A DNA stretch of 48,697 bases from Hydnum rufescens UP504 (lineage: Eukaryota > Basidiomycota > Agaricomycetes > Cantharellales > Hydnaceae), in the NCBI GenBank assembly GCA_014904985.1, contig MU128974.1:210750-259446 (forward strand). The letters run 5' to 3'. Positions 32,665 through 44,552 of this stretch are shown here, in pieces (within the stretch, counting starts at the first letter, position 1; every line of letters begins with the position of its first letter). Position numbers and translations under genes: made by a program. Below the pieces are notes generated by a model. That model saw only the letters and a list, made by a program, of their open reading frames with translations, searched no databases and was not told the DNA's origin.

Positions 32665-33314
32665 TCAGAAGCCATCTCCTTGACCAGGAGCCTTTCCTTT
32701 TCCTTTCTTATCAGCACCTTGGTCCTTCTCCATGTCCACCCCCTCATCCTCCCCTTCATTCTCCACCTCCTCAAGTTGGGCTCCAACACAGAGTGGTATG
32801 TGAGTGCTTAGGGCACCTGTGATGAACACAAGGCCACATACAGTACACTCCTCAAGAGTATCTAGCAGTTTTTGAAGGTCATATGTTAGAACACCAGTGC
32901 TGACAGGGTGACAAGGCCCTTTATGTTTAATTGAGATGATTTGAGATGGCCTGGAAGTGAGAGGTGAGGGCAAGTCAACTGCCCAACTGGAAGATCCCCC
33001 AACAAAGAGGAACCAGAGGATGAAGGGATATTGGCAAACAATAAATTTTGCATCATGGGTAGTGGATAGATTGGGGCATCACACTGAAAAGCAGGTTGTG
33101 TAAGCAAATGAAAGCAATAGGGCATGTCTATCAGTAACAAAGTGAGAGTATGCTGTGATTCAGGAGATAGCATACAAGGGACATTTGGCCATCCAACATG
33201 TGTGCATGGTTGGATGTTATACAATTTCCCTAACCAAGCTATAGGTAAGGTGGATGCTAGATAACAAATAGGATGATGAAAACAAAAGCAAAATGAGAAC
33301 TGACTATGAAACAA
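32665..33314 (-). CDS. Hypothetical protein fragments with a CxxC-H-C motif
   Basis: Two overlapping minus-strand frames. The upstream one (33,314-32,886) is Leu/Pro/His-rich without motifs. The downstream one (32,973-32,665) reads LLDTLEECTVCGLVFITGAL then HIPLC, a possible small zinc-binding motif, followed by an acidic then Lys-rich tail (EVENEGEDEGVDMEKDQG; KKGKGKAPG). They may be parts of one spliced or frameshifted gene. No family is recognised. Confidence 0.35.
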
Positions 33315-34180
33315 ACAGCATCATGTATGGCATGATGCACTCCAGTCACCACTTCAGCCTTCCTGGATGCTTCACTTCCAATAACAAGACATGTATGCAG
33401 CAGGATATCCATCAAATATACAGAAACACTGCAGAAGAGGGATGGGCAGGTCATGCATCAGACAGAATGTGACAAGACTGCTGAGTCCAATAGCGGGGCC
33501 ACAGTGGTGACATGGACTAGCAGGGCCAAGCCAAAATAATGAGTACACCGACATGTGCTACCCCCAGTACTCACTGAGTCCACACCTCGAGATCCATGAT
33601 GGTCAGGTTACACAACATTGCAAATCCTTCATGGTCCACACAGCAGAGGTCCACCATCATGCGAAGGAACAGTTCAGGTTCACATCTTTCAAAAGCTTCC
33701 ATGATGGCACACACAGTCAGTGGTCAAAATATCATCTCATGCACAATAGAGAAGCTACATATACTTCCAGAGGGCATAAACCCCCGTACCTTAGTTGGCT
33801 ACACCACCATGACAGGTTCCACATTGCTTCCCACCTGGATTAAAGTCGTCGGAGTATCCGAGTTGGATGTTGATGAAGAGCCGGAAATGTCCGGTTACCA
33901 CCGGCATGCCTGCCGAGTTGGATGGATTGAGTAGCTACAGTGTAGCTACTCCTGTTTCCCTCTTCTGAAATACCACTTCATATTACCTGGCCGATTTCAA
34001 ATGGGGTGTACCTTGAAGCACCGCTCTCCACGAGGTCACGTATTGCCAAAGTGATCTCCACCCCTCGCTGCTCTGGTGCTAGTCCATCACACCGCCGCCT
34101 ATCATCTCTAAGTATCTGGGCAATCCATCAGTTGACGTGCTCTAGCACATCATGGCATCCGACGACCTAGGGAACTCAGG
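33315..34180. other. Transition region, no gene confidently seen
   Basis: Up to about 33,840 the sequence is repeat-like. From about 33,850 CpGs become common (GTCGTCGGAGTATCCGAG), marking entry into the NACHT gene neighbourhood; its promoter and possibly a first exon would lie here. Frames open in 33,596-33,934 have no recognisable content. Confidence 0.45.
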
Positions 34181-34299
34181 GACATGCGCAAAGTTTATAT
34201 TTCAGGCATGCCATCTTCTTACAGACCAGCAATCGCATCTAACAAACCTGTGTTGCCCTCGCGACAGAGGCCCGATGCAGTAGCCATCTTCTACATGCA

Positions 34300-37200
34300 T
34301 CGGAACAATATCGCCTCCACTTCATCATTCAGCCTCCTCCCACCGTCACCGGACCACGTTCCCCGAAGTCGGACTACATCAAGGCAACACATGAAGGGGT
34401 GACATGGAGGGATCCCTTCGGGGATGAGTTGTAGGTCCCCTTCACGTGCACATCCTTTGTCGCCCTTCATTCACATTCCCTCGGCAGCATGGTGAACCCA
34501 GGACCTATTGATTCCACAATCACTATAGATTTGTGCGAGCGCCGTTTTGGACATTCGGGGCTGATCGTCGCGTCGTGTACTTTGGATATCTCCGCGACGG
34601 ACAAAGGTGAAACTACTCATGTTCATGAAGATCGGGCCACGCTCACGCACTGTCTGTTTCCCTTCAGAAATATGCCTCGATCTGAAAGCTCATGCGAACA
34701 ACAAGTGGGGAGAATTGGCAATATGTATGGCCTCTGTCTTGTCCACTAGTGAGGCTGTCAAAGAGGCCAACCTGGCTGCTCAGCAGCTAGGTCCTGGACT
34801 ATCAGTGGTCAACGACCCCATTCAAGGTATCGCACCACTTACGACAGCACTCACAGACCAGTTCAACGCTTGGCAACCGTTGTTGAGTCGCCTCGCTGCC
34901 CTTGTCAAAGTAGCAGATACCGTCGCCAAGGCACGTTCCACCCTGAATTACCTCGCCCCGCGACCGCTAAGAAGTATTTCAAGCAGGTTCACCCTTGGAT
35001 CAATTTGGTCTGGGGAGTGGTCTCAGCAGCGTATAAGGTACGACTGGGATCAAATTTTCTATTTGTATGCTCCCTGACTGGTGTTTGAGAAGATCCCTTC
35101 TGCGCAGAGTGACCGAGACGCGAAAGTGATGGGATTAGTCCAGACTATGGCGGACACCTGCTTCTTTGCCGACGAAGGCGAGGAGTTGAAGAAACGCTCG
35201 GAAAAAGACCAAGATATCATCAACCAAATACTGCGACAAGTAATGGAATGCGCGTATTTCATTCGGGACTATTGTAGGGACAAGTCCTTCGGTGTGTGGA
35301 ATCGTGCATGTTCTACTTACTTCAGGACTGATGAGTGGGGGCCACAGCCAAACGCACTGTGAAGTACATGGTTTCTCTTGTGGATGCTCGGATCGATAAC
35401 TACAAGGGGACCCTAGAGACTCTCCGACGGAATCTGATTGATCGTGCGAACATAGAATGCTCCGTCATTACGCATCGCGTCTTAGATGTTGTGACTGAAG
35501 TCCGTAAGTGCTTCTTATATCTTTGGTCTGAATCTACCTTCTAAGATGCTGCACAGGGGACTTGCAAGTTCTCAGCGAACTGAACTACGCCTCGCAGGCG
35601 CATCACGATCTGGATAAAGGGTGCTTAGATGGCACCCGTACGGAGATTATCGACGCTATAGTGCGTTGGGCTCTTGGCGCGGACACGCCGCCTAACCTGA
35701 GCAACTCAATGATATTAAGCTCTAACGAATCCTCTCGTGTACTCTGGTTGTGTGGGGTGGCGGGTGCTGGAAAATCTTCGATCCTTCGCTCATGCGCGCA
35801 ACGCATTTCTGAGTTTGAACGCAAGGGGTCGTACTATGGCTTCGACAAAAATCAACCGCTGGCAAACCTAACGAACCTGTTCAGTACGATCGCTCGAGAC
35901 CTCGCCGACCTTGACAATTCCCGGAAGCAACGTCTTCTCGATGCTGTCAAGAACGAGACCGCGATACGAACAACCTATAACTGTAAATTGCAGTTCCAGC
36001 ACTTTATTGTTGCCTCATTCAAGGATGATAAGGCCGTCGGGGAGACCATTGTTTTCATCGACGCATTTGACGAATCTGGGGACGTTCCGGCTCGCGCAGA
36101 CGTGCTCGCTATTCTCACAAAGCGAGCCTCAGAATTTCCTCCGGGTCTTCGAGTCGTAGTCACCTCGAGGTATGAGTGGGATATTCAAGATGCGTTGCAA
36201 TTTCCCCTGCCACCCGGGGTTGAGATCATGCTTGTGGATGACATCCCGAGACATCAGACCTCGCGCGATATTGGGACGTACATACGTAACGAGCTCTATG
36301 ATGTGGATGAGTTACAAGAGGCGGAGTACGAGACGCAGGTGAATGCACTCATTCAGAGGGCTGGGACTTCCTTCCAGTGGGCTGCTACCGCCTGTCGGTT
36401 CATTCGCCCCGGTTATGCTGGCGTCGACCCACAGGATCAGATTAGGAAGATGCTGGAGGCTGATATAGGGCTGTATGGGTTGTATAGCACCGTCATGAGG
36501 GAACACTGCGATCCATCTGACGAGAAGGCAGTACAACAAGTCAAATCAATTTTAGGCCGAATCATAAGCGCTCAGGAGCCTTTACCATTCCATGCTCTTG
36601 TACACCTAGTTCCATCCGACTCCATCCTCACTGCAAAGGACAAAAGGATACAACGAGGAATTGTGAAGCATCTTGCCTCACTCCTTAGTGGTACACACAG
36701 CGACCGTGAACCCATTGTGCCTCTCCACTCGTCTTATCGTGATTTCCTGTGTAACGCGGAGCATAACAAAGATTTCTACATCGACGAAGGCCAAGTGAAT
36801 CAGAGCATGGCCCTTGCGTGCTTCCACGTGATGGACAAGAACTTGAAATTCAATATCTGTGAATTTCCGACGTCGTTCCTCTGCAATACTGATGTCCCCA
36901 ACATCAAAGGGCTCTGGGAAAAACACATCCCTTATCATCTGTATTATGCTTGTCGATTCTGGGGTTTCCATGTGTCCGAAAAACCTATTGGCGAGTTTGC
37001 TCTGAAACACTTGGAGTCATTCTTTCGGAAAGATTTCTTATGGTGGTTGGAAGTGATGAGCCTTACACAGAGCTCACCTCAAATTGCATTAGCCTCACTC
37101 AGTGTCCCTTATGTAAGCATGGCTCCAATTTGATTACATGAAACTGTGGGCTGATTGTCAAGATCCATTCCCTAGATGCCTCTGGACCTTGTTGAAGAGC

Positions 37201-40200
37201 AGCAGGATGCAATGCAATTCATCTCCATGTTTGCCAAGGCCATTATGAGCAGCATGCCTCACATCTACCTCTCTGGCCTTGCATTTGCTCCCACATCATC
37301 TCTCCTGTATCGGAGGTGGCAAGGTCAATTTCCAGGAGTTGCAAAACTTGTTCATGGACAACTTCAGACTTGGCCAAAGGTCATGTTGAGGTTAGAAGGG
37401 CACCTTGAAGGTGTACGATCTGTTGCTTTCTCAACTAGTGGGAGGCAGATTGCTTCTGGCTCTGATGATGAGACCATACAACTCTGGAATGTGGAGACAG
37501 GTGCAAGCATTGGCCAGCCAATGCAGTGGCATCATGGTTACATCTACTCCATTGCTCTCTCACCTGATGGCAAGCAGATTGCTTCTTCTTCTGAGGAGGA
37601 CAAGACCATACAATTCTGGAATGTGGAGACAGGGGCAAGAATTGGCCAGTCAATGCAAGGGCATCATGGTCCCATCATCTCCCTTGCTTTCTCACCTGAT
37701 GGCAAGCAGATTGCTTCTGGCTCTGGGGACATGACCATACAACTCTGGAATGTAGAGACAAGGGCAAGCATTGGCCAGCCAATGCAGGGACATGATGGTC
37801 CTATCTTCTCCATTGCTCTGATTCTCTACATCCTGGATGGCAAGCAGATTGCTTCTGGCTCTGAAGAGACTGGATCGACAGACCATACGAAACTCTGGAA
37901 TGTGGAGACAGGGGCAAGCAATTGGCCAGCCAATGCAGGGGCATCATGATGCCATCTGGTCCATTGCTTTCTCACCTGATGGCAAGGCAGATTGCTTCTG
38001 GGCTCCAAGGAACAAGACCATACAACTCTGGAGATGTGGAGACAGGGGCAAGTGTTGGCCAGCCAATGCAGGGCATCATCATTCCATTAACTCCATTTCT
38101 TTCTCACCTGATGGCCAGCCAATGCAAGGGCATCATGGTTCCATCCACTCCATTTCTTTCTCACCTGATGGCAAGCAGATTGCTTCTGGCTCTAAGGATA
38201 AGACCATACAACTCTGGAATGTGGAGACAGGGGAAGCATTGGCCAGCCAATGCAAGGGCATGATGATTCCATCTGGTCCATTGCTTTCTCACCTGATGGC
38301 AAGCAGATTGCTTCAGGCTCTGAGGATAAGAGCATACAACTCTGGAATGTGGAGACAGGGGCAAGCATTGGCCAGCCAATGCAGGGACATGATGGTCCCA
38401 TCTTCTCCATTGCTTTCTCACCTGATGGCAAGCAGATTGCTTCAGGCTCTGAGGACAAGACCATACAACTCTGGAATGTGGAGACAGGGGCAAGTGTTGG
38501 CCAGCAATGCAGGGGCATGATGGTCCCATCATCTCCATTGCTTTCTCACCTGATGGCAAGCAGATTGCTTCAGGCTCTAAGGATAAGACCTTACAACTCT
38601 GGAATGTGAGAGACAAGGGCCAGCATTGGCCAGCCAATGCAAGGGCATGATGATTCCTATCTGTTCCATTGCTTTCTCACCTGATGGCAAGCAGATTGCT
38701 TCTGGCTCTAAGGACAAGAGCCATAAAACTCTGGGATGTGGAGACAGGGGCAAGAATTGGCCAGCCAATGCAGGGCATGATGATCCATCTGTCCATTGCT
38801 TTCTCACCTGATGGCAAGCAGATTGCTTCTGGCTCTGAGGACAAGACCATACAACTCTGGAATGTGGAGACAGGGGCAAGCATTGGCCAGCCAATGCAGG
38901 GGCATCATGGTGCCATCTGGTCCATTGCTTTCTCACCTGATGGCAAGCAGATTGCTTCAGGCTCTGAGGACATGACCATACGACTCTGGAATGTGAAGAC
39001 AGGGCAAGCATTGCCAGCCAATGCAGGGGCATCATGGTGCCATCTGGTCCATTGCTTTCTCACCTGATGGCAGGCAGATGCTTCTGGCTCGCCAAGGACA
39101 AGACCATACAACTCTGGAATGTGGAGACAGGGCAAGTGTTGGCCAGCAATGCAGGGCATATCATTCCATTAACTCCATTTCTTTCTCACCTGATGCCAGC
39201 CAATGCAAGGGCATCCTGGTTCCATCCACTCCATTTCTTTCTCACCTGATGGCAAGCAATTGCTTCTGGCTCTAAGATAAGACCATACACTCTGGAATGT
39301 GGAGACAGGGAAAGCATTGGCCAGCCAATAGCAAGGCCATGATGATCCATCTGGTCCACTTGCTTCTCACTGATGGCCAAGCAGATTGCTTCAGGCTCTG
39401 AGGATAAGAGCATACAACTCTGGAATGTGGAGACAGTGCAGCATTGCAGCCAATGCAGGACATGATGGTCCACACTTCTCCATTGCTTTCTCACCTGATG
39501 GCAAGCAGATTTGCTTCAGGCTCTGAGGACACGACCATACAACTCTGGAATGTGGAGACAGGGGCAAGTTGTTTCCAGCAATGCAGGGGCATGATGGGTC
39601 CCATCATCTCCATTGCTTTCTCACCTGATGCAAGCGATTGCTTCAGGCTCTAAGGATAAGACCTTACAACTCTGGATGTGGAGACAGGGCCAGCATGGCC
39701 AGCCAATGCAAGGGCATGGATGATTCATCTGGTCCATTGCTTTCTACCTGATGGCAAGCAGATTGCTTCTGGCTCTGAGGATAAGAGCACACAACTCTGG
39801 AATGTGGAGACAGGGGCAAGCAATGGCCAGCAATGCAGGGACATGATGGTCCCATCTTCTCCATTGCTTTCTCACCTGATGGCAAGCAGATTGCTTCAGG
39901 CTCTGAGGACAAGACCATACAACTCTGGAATGTGGAGACAGGGGCAAGTGTTGGCCAGCCAATGCAGGGCATGATGGTCCCATCATCTCCATTGCTTTCT
40001 CACCTGATGGCAAGCAGATTGCTTCAGGCTCTGGGGACAAGACCATACGACTCTGGAATGTGGAGACAGGGGCAAGTGTTGGCCAGCCAATGCAGGGGCA
40101 TGATCATATCATTTCATCCATTGCTTCTGGCTCTGAGCACCACACTCTCACAATTTCATCATCACCCAGTGCAGAGCCCAAACACAGCCTCCAGTATCCT

Positions 40201-40491
40201 GTCCATCTATTCCCACCCCCACCATCTTCCTTTCACCTTGATGATGGATGGATTTTGGGACCCAATAATGAGCTTGTTCTCTGGGTCCCTGCTGCCTACC
40301 GTGCATCCCTGGAGCACCCTCATGGTTGTATCATTGGAATTCCCAACAAGACACAGATTGATTTTCAGCCTCTTAAGTGTGGTAAGGAGTGGGCACAATG
40401 CCGAGAGGTGGGAGAAATAGAAGATGTTGGGGGGCTCATAGGTTTGTCACATTCCAATACACATGTTACTGCTTATCAAATCAGAAACTAA
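34300..40491 (+). CDS. NLR-like C2-NACHT-WD40 protein, WD40 part frame-disrupted
   Basis: Fungal STAND-class ATPase of the kind implicated in non-self recognition. Exons supported by frame joins: to 34430, 34488-34606, 34668-34930, 34987-35037, 35090-35291, 35348-35503, 35557-37112, 37176 onward; introns are 52-63 bp, and the 34931 intron is GC-AG. Order: C2-like segment ([35 protein letters not shown]), helical linker ([17 protein letters not shown]), NACHT with Walker [10 protein letters not shown] (35,755-35,781) and Walker [11 protein letters not shown] (36,048-36,077), a linker ending [12 protein letters not shown], then about 20 WD40 repeats of about 129 bp ([20 protein letters not shown]), and a family-typical C-terminus ([17 protein letters not shown]; stop 40,491). 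Frame is open to about 37,915; one-base indels follow. The first exon is unresolved. Disruption may be real or consensus error. Confidence 0.85.
37400..40130 (+). repeat. Near-identical WD40 repeat array with a higher-order duplication
   Basis: About 20 units of about 126-129 bp, nearly identical at the DNA level across the blade core. Two shortened units, at about 38,085-38,160 and 39,150-39,235, occupy the same place in two consecutive blocks of about 1 kb, and the units after them match in order. So a block of about eight units was duplicated. The second block carries many single-base losses (for example near 39,284, 39,430 and 39,630). Confidence 0.85.
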
Positions 40492-40570
40492 TCATAGCAT
40501 GTTCAGACCTCCAATTAAGGAATTGAAGCACCACAATAAAAGGAGTCACAAGAAAGTGAACAAGTATAGC

Positions 40571-41157
40571 TGTCAGGGTTTTCCCCTTTACTCCAGTCAA
40601 CTCCAATTAACTCTGGTCTCTGTCTGCCCACCTTTGGTCTGCTCCCTGCTTGCCCACTTTGCCTAAGTTTGATTTGCTTCCAGTTTGATTCTGCCTTGAT
40701 TTCATTTCCCTTTCATTCCCCATTGCTTCCAATTTATCCCCTGCCCACCTTCCTGTTCCTGGCCCCCTGTAACCACCTTTACTTTCAATATCACTCCCCA
40801 ATAGTATAGCAATCATGATAAGTAGTCTGAGAGTGAAGTCCATAGACCCCAGCTTTGGTCTCTCAGGATTTCTGCTCTGACTCCAGACTACAGGTCAGCT
40901 TTCCTGTACTTCCTCTTTCCATGAATTAATCTCAGAATTTCCACTCTTAGTCTGGACTACAGCTCCAAGTAGTTATAGTGTGGTCTGCAAGCTAAGGACT
41001 AGCTCACTGCTTATTCCACCTAGACCTTTCCAGGATGCAGAACATCTCCTACCCCCTATCTCTTGTTATCTTACTCTTGCCTGGATTCATTCAGACTTAG
41101 CCATATTTATTTGTGTTTGCATTTGTTTGGTGCTCTTGTCACAGTGTGGCCCTGACA
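40571..41157 (+). mobile_element. Solo LTR, TGTCAG...CTGACA family, uninterrupted
   Basis: Begins TGTCAGGG and ends CCCTGACA (587 bp). It is colinear with the pieces of the split copy at 26,809-29,770. No clear target duplication is visible. It lies between the end of the NACHT gene and the start of the pogo-type remnant, which it appears to truncate. Confidence 0.65.
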
Positions 41158-42670
41158 GAAGACCAAAGCTCTCTCATGAGCCCAGTGTGATTGTGACAAT
41201 TTGTGCCAATGGTACTTCACTTCTGCTGACAGTAATCTTCTAAGCATGAGAGGTGAAAGATGATTGGCATATTGGTGATCCTCTCAAGGCTTCATGAGTA
41301 ACAGGCATGCCTTCAAAGAAAACAGCTCTCTCTACTCACTAGCCACAGAGTCTGCATTACTGAAAATGGTTGGACAAATACAGACATTGCTGTTGACTGG
41401 CTCAATGATTTCAACAATCATACAGAGACAAAGGCAGCTAAAGCTCCACAACTTCTACTGGCAGATGGACACAACTCACACTGGAGTATTGAGTTTATTT
41501 GCCTGGCATGAGAAAAAAAAATCATCATCCTTTGCTATCCAGCCCACACTACTCATGTCCTCCAAGGTCTGGATGTCATAGCATTTTCAGCACTGAATGG
41601 TGCATGGACAACAGCTAGGGATGCCTGGAATGCAAAGAACTGGCCAAAAACCCTCAACAAGGACACCTTTTTACAAGCATACAGGGCAGCACACATACAA
41701 GCATTAACAAAAGAGAGGATCTTCTCATCATTCACAAAGACTGGCATCTGGCCATTCAATATGGATGTCATATGCCCTGAGCAGCTCACACCAAGCATTG
41801 AGCACTCAACATCTGCACAACTTCGATTGCCAGTCCCCAGCTGTGTAAAGTGAGTGATGTATCTTCACAATCAGCTCATGTCCCACCACTTCAAATGTGA
41901 ATACTCACTGGATGACTTGGATGGGTCCCAGGACATACACATGCATGAACAAGATGATAGAAGCATCATCTTTGACCCTGCACTTGACCCTAGACTCAAT
42001 CCCACACTCTGCACACCTGTAACACCTACTGGAGATCAGGCAATGCCACCTGCCTTTGTTTGGGCCCAAAGGAGGGCAGTAGATGCTCTGGAGAGCTCAT
42101 TTTCATTCTCATCATCACCCCTTTGGTCAACCTTCAAACTCCCAGAGTATGCTTATGGTTGAGTAGCTGATTTACTGAAGGTTGATTGGAGTCTGACTAA
42201 GACACCAACAAAGCCATGGTGAAGTCAACAGGAAGTGGAGGAGAGTGAGAGCACAATTTGGGTTCAGTTGAAGGCAGCAGAGTGAGAGGTGGTGGCAGTA
42301 TGGGCACTTGATGCCCTCAATGCACAGCTAGCATCCCAGGAGGAAAGAAAGAACAAACCAAAGACCCACCATATTAAAAATTCATTTGGCTGACTTATCA
42401 CCCACAAGGCTTTTGAAAAGCATGTAGCCAAGAATATGGAGCAAATTGTAAGTGAAGAGAGGTCAACAAAGAAGAAGAGGGAGGTGGCAAAGCAATGGAA
42501 GAAATTTAAGGGCATTCAGGATGCCATGCTTGCCAAGTGGTGGGAGGAAAAGGCTCAGTGTAAGGCTGCAAAGGAGCCAATACCAAAAGCACCAAAGGTG
42601 GTGTTAAAAAAGGATTGGATGAGGGAGAATTACCCAGAGATGCTTATAGAGTTGACAGCAGGGGGATCTG
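41158..42670 (+). pseudogene. Pogo/Tigger-type DDE transposase remnant
   Basis: Conceptual translation in several frames gives, in order: VIVTICANGTS (41,188), LLLADGHNSHW (41,452-41,484, second catalytic Asp region), CYPAHTTHVLQGLDV (about 41,535-41,580), TKTGIWPFN (about 41,735-41,762) and a charged helical C-terminus (KKKREVAKQWKKFKGIQ; LKKDWMRENYPEM, to 42,655). This is the DDE_1 family order seen in fungal pogo-like transposases. The N-terminal DNA-binding part and first catalytic Asp are missing, replaced by the LTR at 40,571-41,157. Several frameshifts and stops follow, so it is inactive. The 3' end is cut by the MITE at 42,675. Confidence 0.85.
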
Positions 42671-42674
42671 GGAA

Positions 42675-43180
42675 TATGGTTGCTGAAGTTAGGTTACAAA
42701 CCTGGAAAACCTGAGTTCAAACCTGAACCTGACCCAAGTCAGGTTCCATTGGGGTCAGGTTTCATGTATTTTTCCTCAGGTCAGGTTCAGGTTTTGCCCA
42801 CACTCGCCCTCTTGCCCTGAATCAAAAACCGGTCTTGAAACCAGGTTTAAACCTGAACACTGAAAGGTAGGGTGTAGGTTCCATTCCATGTAAATTGACC
42901 ACTTATTTGCCACCAAAAATCTGGCAATTTACACATGTGACTATAGTTCTGGAGTCAGAAGTCACATGACTTGCCATCAAATGAGGTAATTGGTGCAGGT
43001 CACAAGTCACATGACAGAATGTAGTGTCTAAATACCATCTCCAGAAGATGTGTGAGCAGTAAATTGAAGTGAAAGGGGGCTAGGAAGGAGATGTGGATCT
43101 AAAGCAGGATGTAAAGGGAGTGGGAGGCAGAGACTTGAGCACACGGGTAGATATTCTTATGTACCCCCTGAAAATGTTGG
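42675..43180 (-). mobile_element. hAT-type MITE, truncated copy
   Basis: Starts TATGGTTGCTG and matches, as an inverted copy, the right ~500 bp of the complete copy at 44,561-45,235. It is rich in AACCTGAACCTGACC and AGGTTTAAACCTG motifs. It ends abruptly at 43,180 against the LTR-like fragment. Confidence 0.7.
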
Positions 43181-43688
43181 CGGATTTTTAACAGCTTTCT
43201 GGGCGCGGTGGTTCCGAGCAGATCAGATGCGAACTGACAGAGAAATTCATTTTTTACTGATGGGTGTTGATTCTGATAGTAATATCGTTCTGTAGAGTTC
43301 AATTTTGATCTGTTCTTCGTGTGCTTAGTACCGTTGGATGCAGATTTCTCATATCTTTCTAGACGCGGTTGTTTCGAGAGTATTGAATGCAAACTGACAG
43401 AGGTATTTGTTTTTTACTGGAAATCCTGGATTTTAATAATAAAATTGGCCTGGAGAGTGCAGTTTTGGTCCGGTCAACTTGTGTTTGGTACCGTTCGAAA
43501 GGTGTGAATCGTAGCTTTCTAAGCGTTATATGGGCGTACCTCTCTGATCAAAACTGATGGAGTTATAAAATGAATTTGGTTTCTGCTGTGTAGCCATAAT
43601 TACTCTCATAATTGGTCATGTGATTGTCCAATGGCTGGAAGTTGTGTAATTTCGCATTTTCTGATACTGGATGTTTTTATCTTCCACA
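43181..43688 (-). mobile_element. LTR-like element, truncated copy 5
   Basis: On the minus strand, starts TGTGGAAG at 43,688 and matches the first ~500 bp of the LTR-like family, then stops at 43,181. It lies just beyond the 3' end of the gypsy fragment in the same orientation, so it could be that element's 3' LTR. However, the bases directly upstream are not a polypurine tract, so the link is unproven. Confidence 0.7.
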
Positions 43689-43911
43689 CCAGATTCATTC
43701 AACATGTTTGGGGGTTCAGCTCAAAATCTTGATTTAATCTTGGTTTGCTCTGATGACTTGGGGTGACTCATCAGGTGACTCATTTTATATGGCTTTGGCT
43801 TCAGGGATGAGGATCTAGGTTTTTTTTTTTTTTTGATTTTTTAATTTCCTGTATGCCTCATGATGTACCCAATGACACATCTGAATCTGAAGATGAGATT
43901 TTGCTGACAAT
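43689..43911. other. Non-coding spacer between LTR-like fragment and gypsy pol
   Basis: Contains a run of about 14 T at 43,820-43,834 and TGACTCATC-type motifs. No coding frame or polypurine tract is found. Confidence 0.4.
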
Positions 43912-44552
43912 TAACCAGCAATGCCACTCAATAAGTTTATTGCCCCAATACTCCCAACTATTAGTAGCCTGCCGTGTTGGCCACAAATAATTCCGTAAAT
44001 GGTTTTCCAGACCAAAGGACACCTGGGGTCATTCCCGTACTCGAAATCCCGTGATATCCTGGCATTGTTATCAATTAATTCCTGATTTGGAACAGTGGCT
44101 GTGATTGCATATACATCTGCTGATAGTTCATTTCCCATTTCATCATGATGATTTGTAATATCCATTTTTGGTATGTGGTCATGTGAATACTATTTCCTAA
44201 TTCGGTTAGCTGCAAATATGGCATTCATAGGAGTACCATCCAATTCATTTAACTCGTAGGACCTGTGGTCATTTTGTTTTTGTACATGGTAGGGACCCAT
44301 CCACTGGACTTCTCCCTTTCAGCCTTGTTGCATGACTAATGTGGAGTTAAAGACTAATATAAGAGTGCCAGGCCAGTAATTTCCTTCAATGAGCATGTGT
44401 TCATTACGTAATGCAAAGTTCTGGGCGCTTTTAATCCAGGATTGTAATAGAGCCTTGGATGCTTCCTTGATATCATCATCTCTATGAGCTAATTGAATTG
44501 CCCGGATCATGAGTAATTCTTCAGTTGTTTTAATTGAGTGCCAGTCAAGTGT
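43912..44552 (-). pseudogene. Ty3/gypsy integrase C-terminal region
   Basis: On the minus strand: RAIQLAHRDDDIKEASKALL, then YWPGTLILVFNSTLV (the GDLVLVRN-like block), then, after a frameshift near 44,320, KWMGPYHVQ and YELNELDGTP (chromodomain-proximal block), ending with the stop at 43,912. This is the tail of the integrase that starts at 45,488-46,585; a MITE (44,561-45,235) separates them. Confidence 0.8.

Noticed and set aside
37112..37180. Stop codon between the NACHT and WD40 parts
   Set aside because: A phase-0 GT-AG intron (37,113-37,175) joins the two parts in a family-typical way.
38161..39035. Long minus-strand ORFs rich in [12 protein letters not shown]
   Set aside because: They are antisense shadows of the WD40 repeats.
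43181..43688. Firm assignment of this fragment as the 3' LTR of the adjacent gypsy element
   Set aside because: Orientation and position fit, but no polypurine tract precedes it, the far end is truncated, and the family also occurs as separate insertions.
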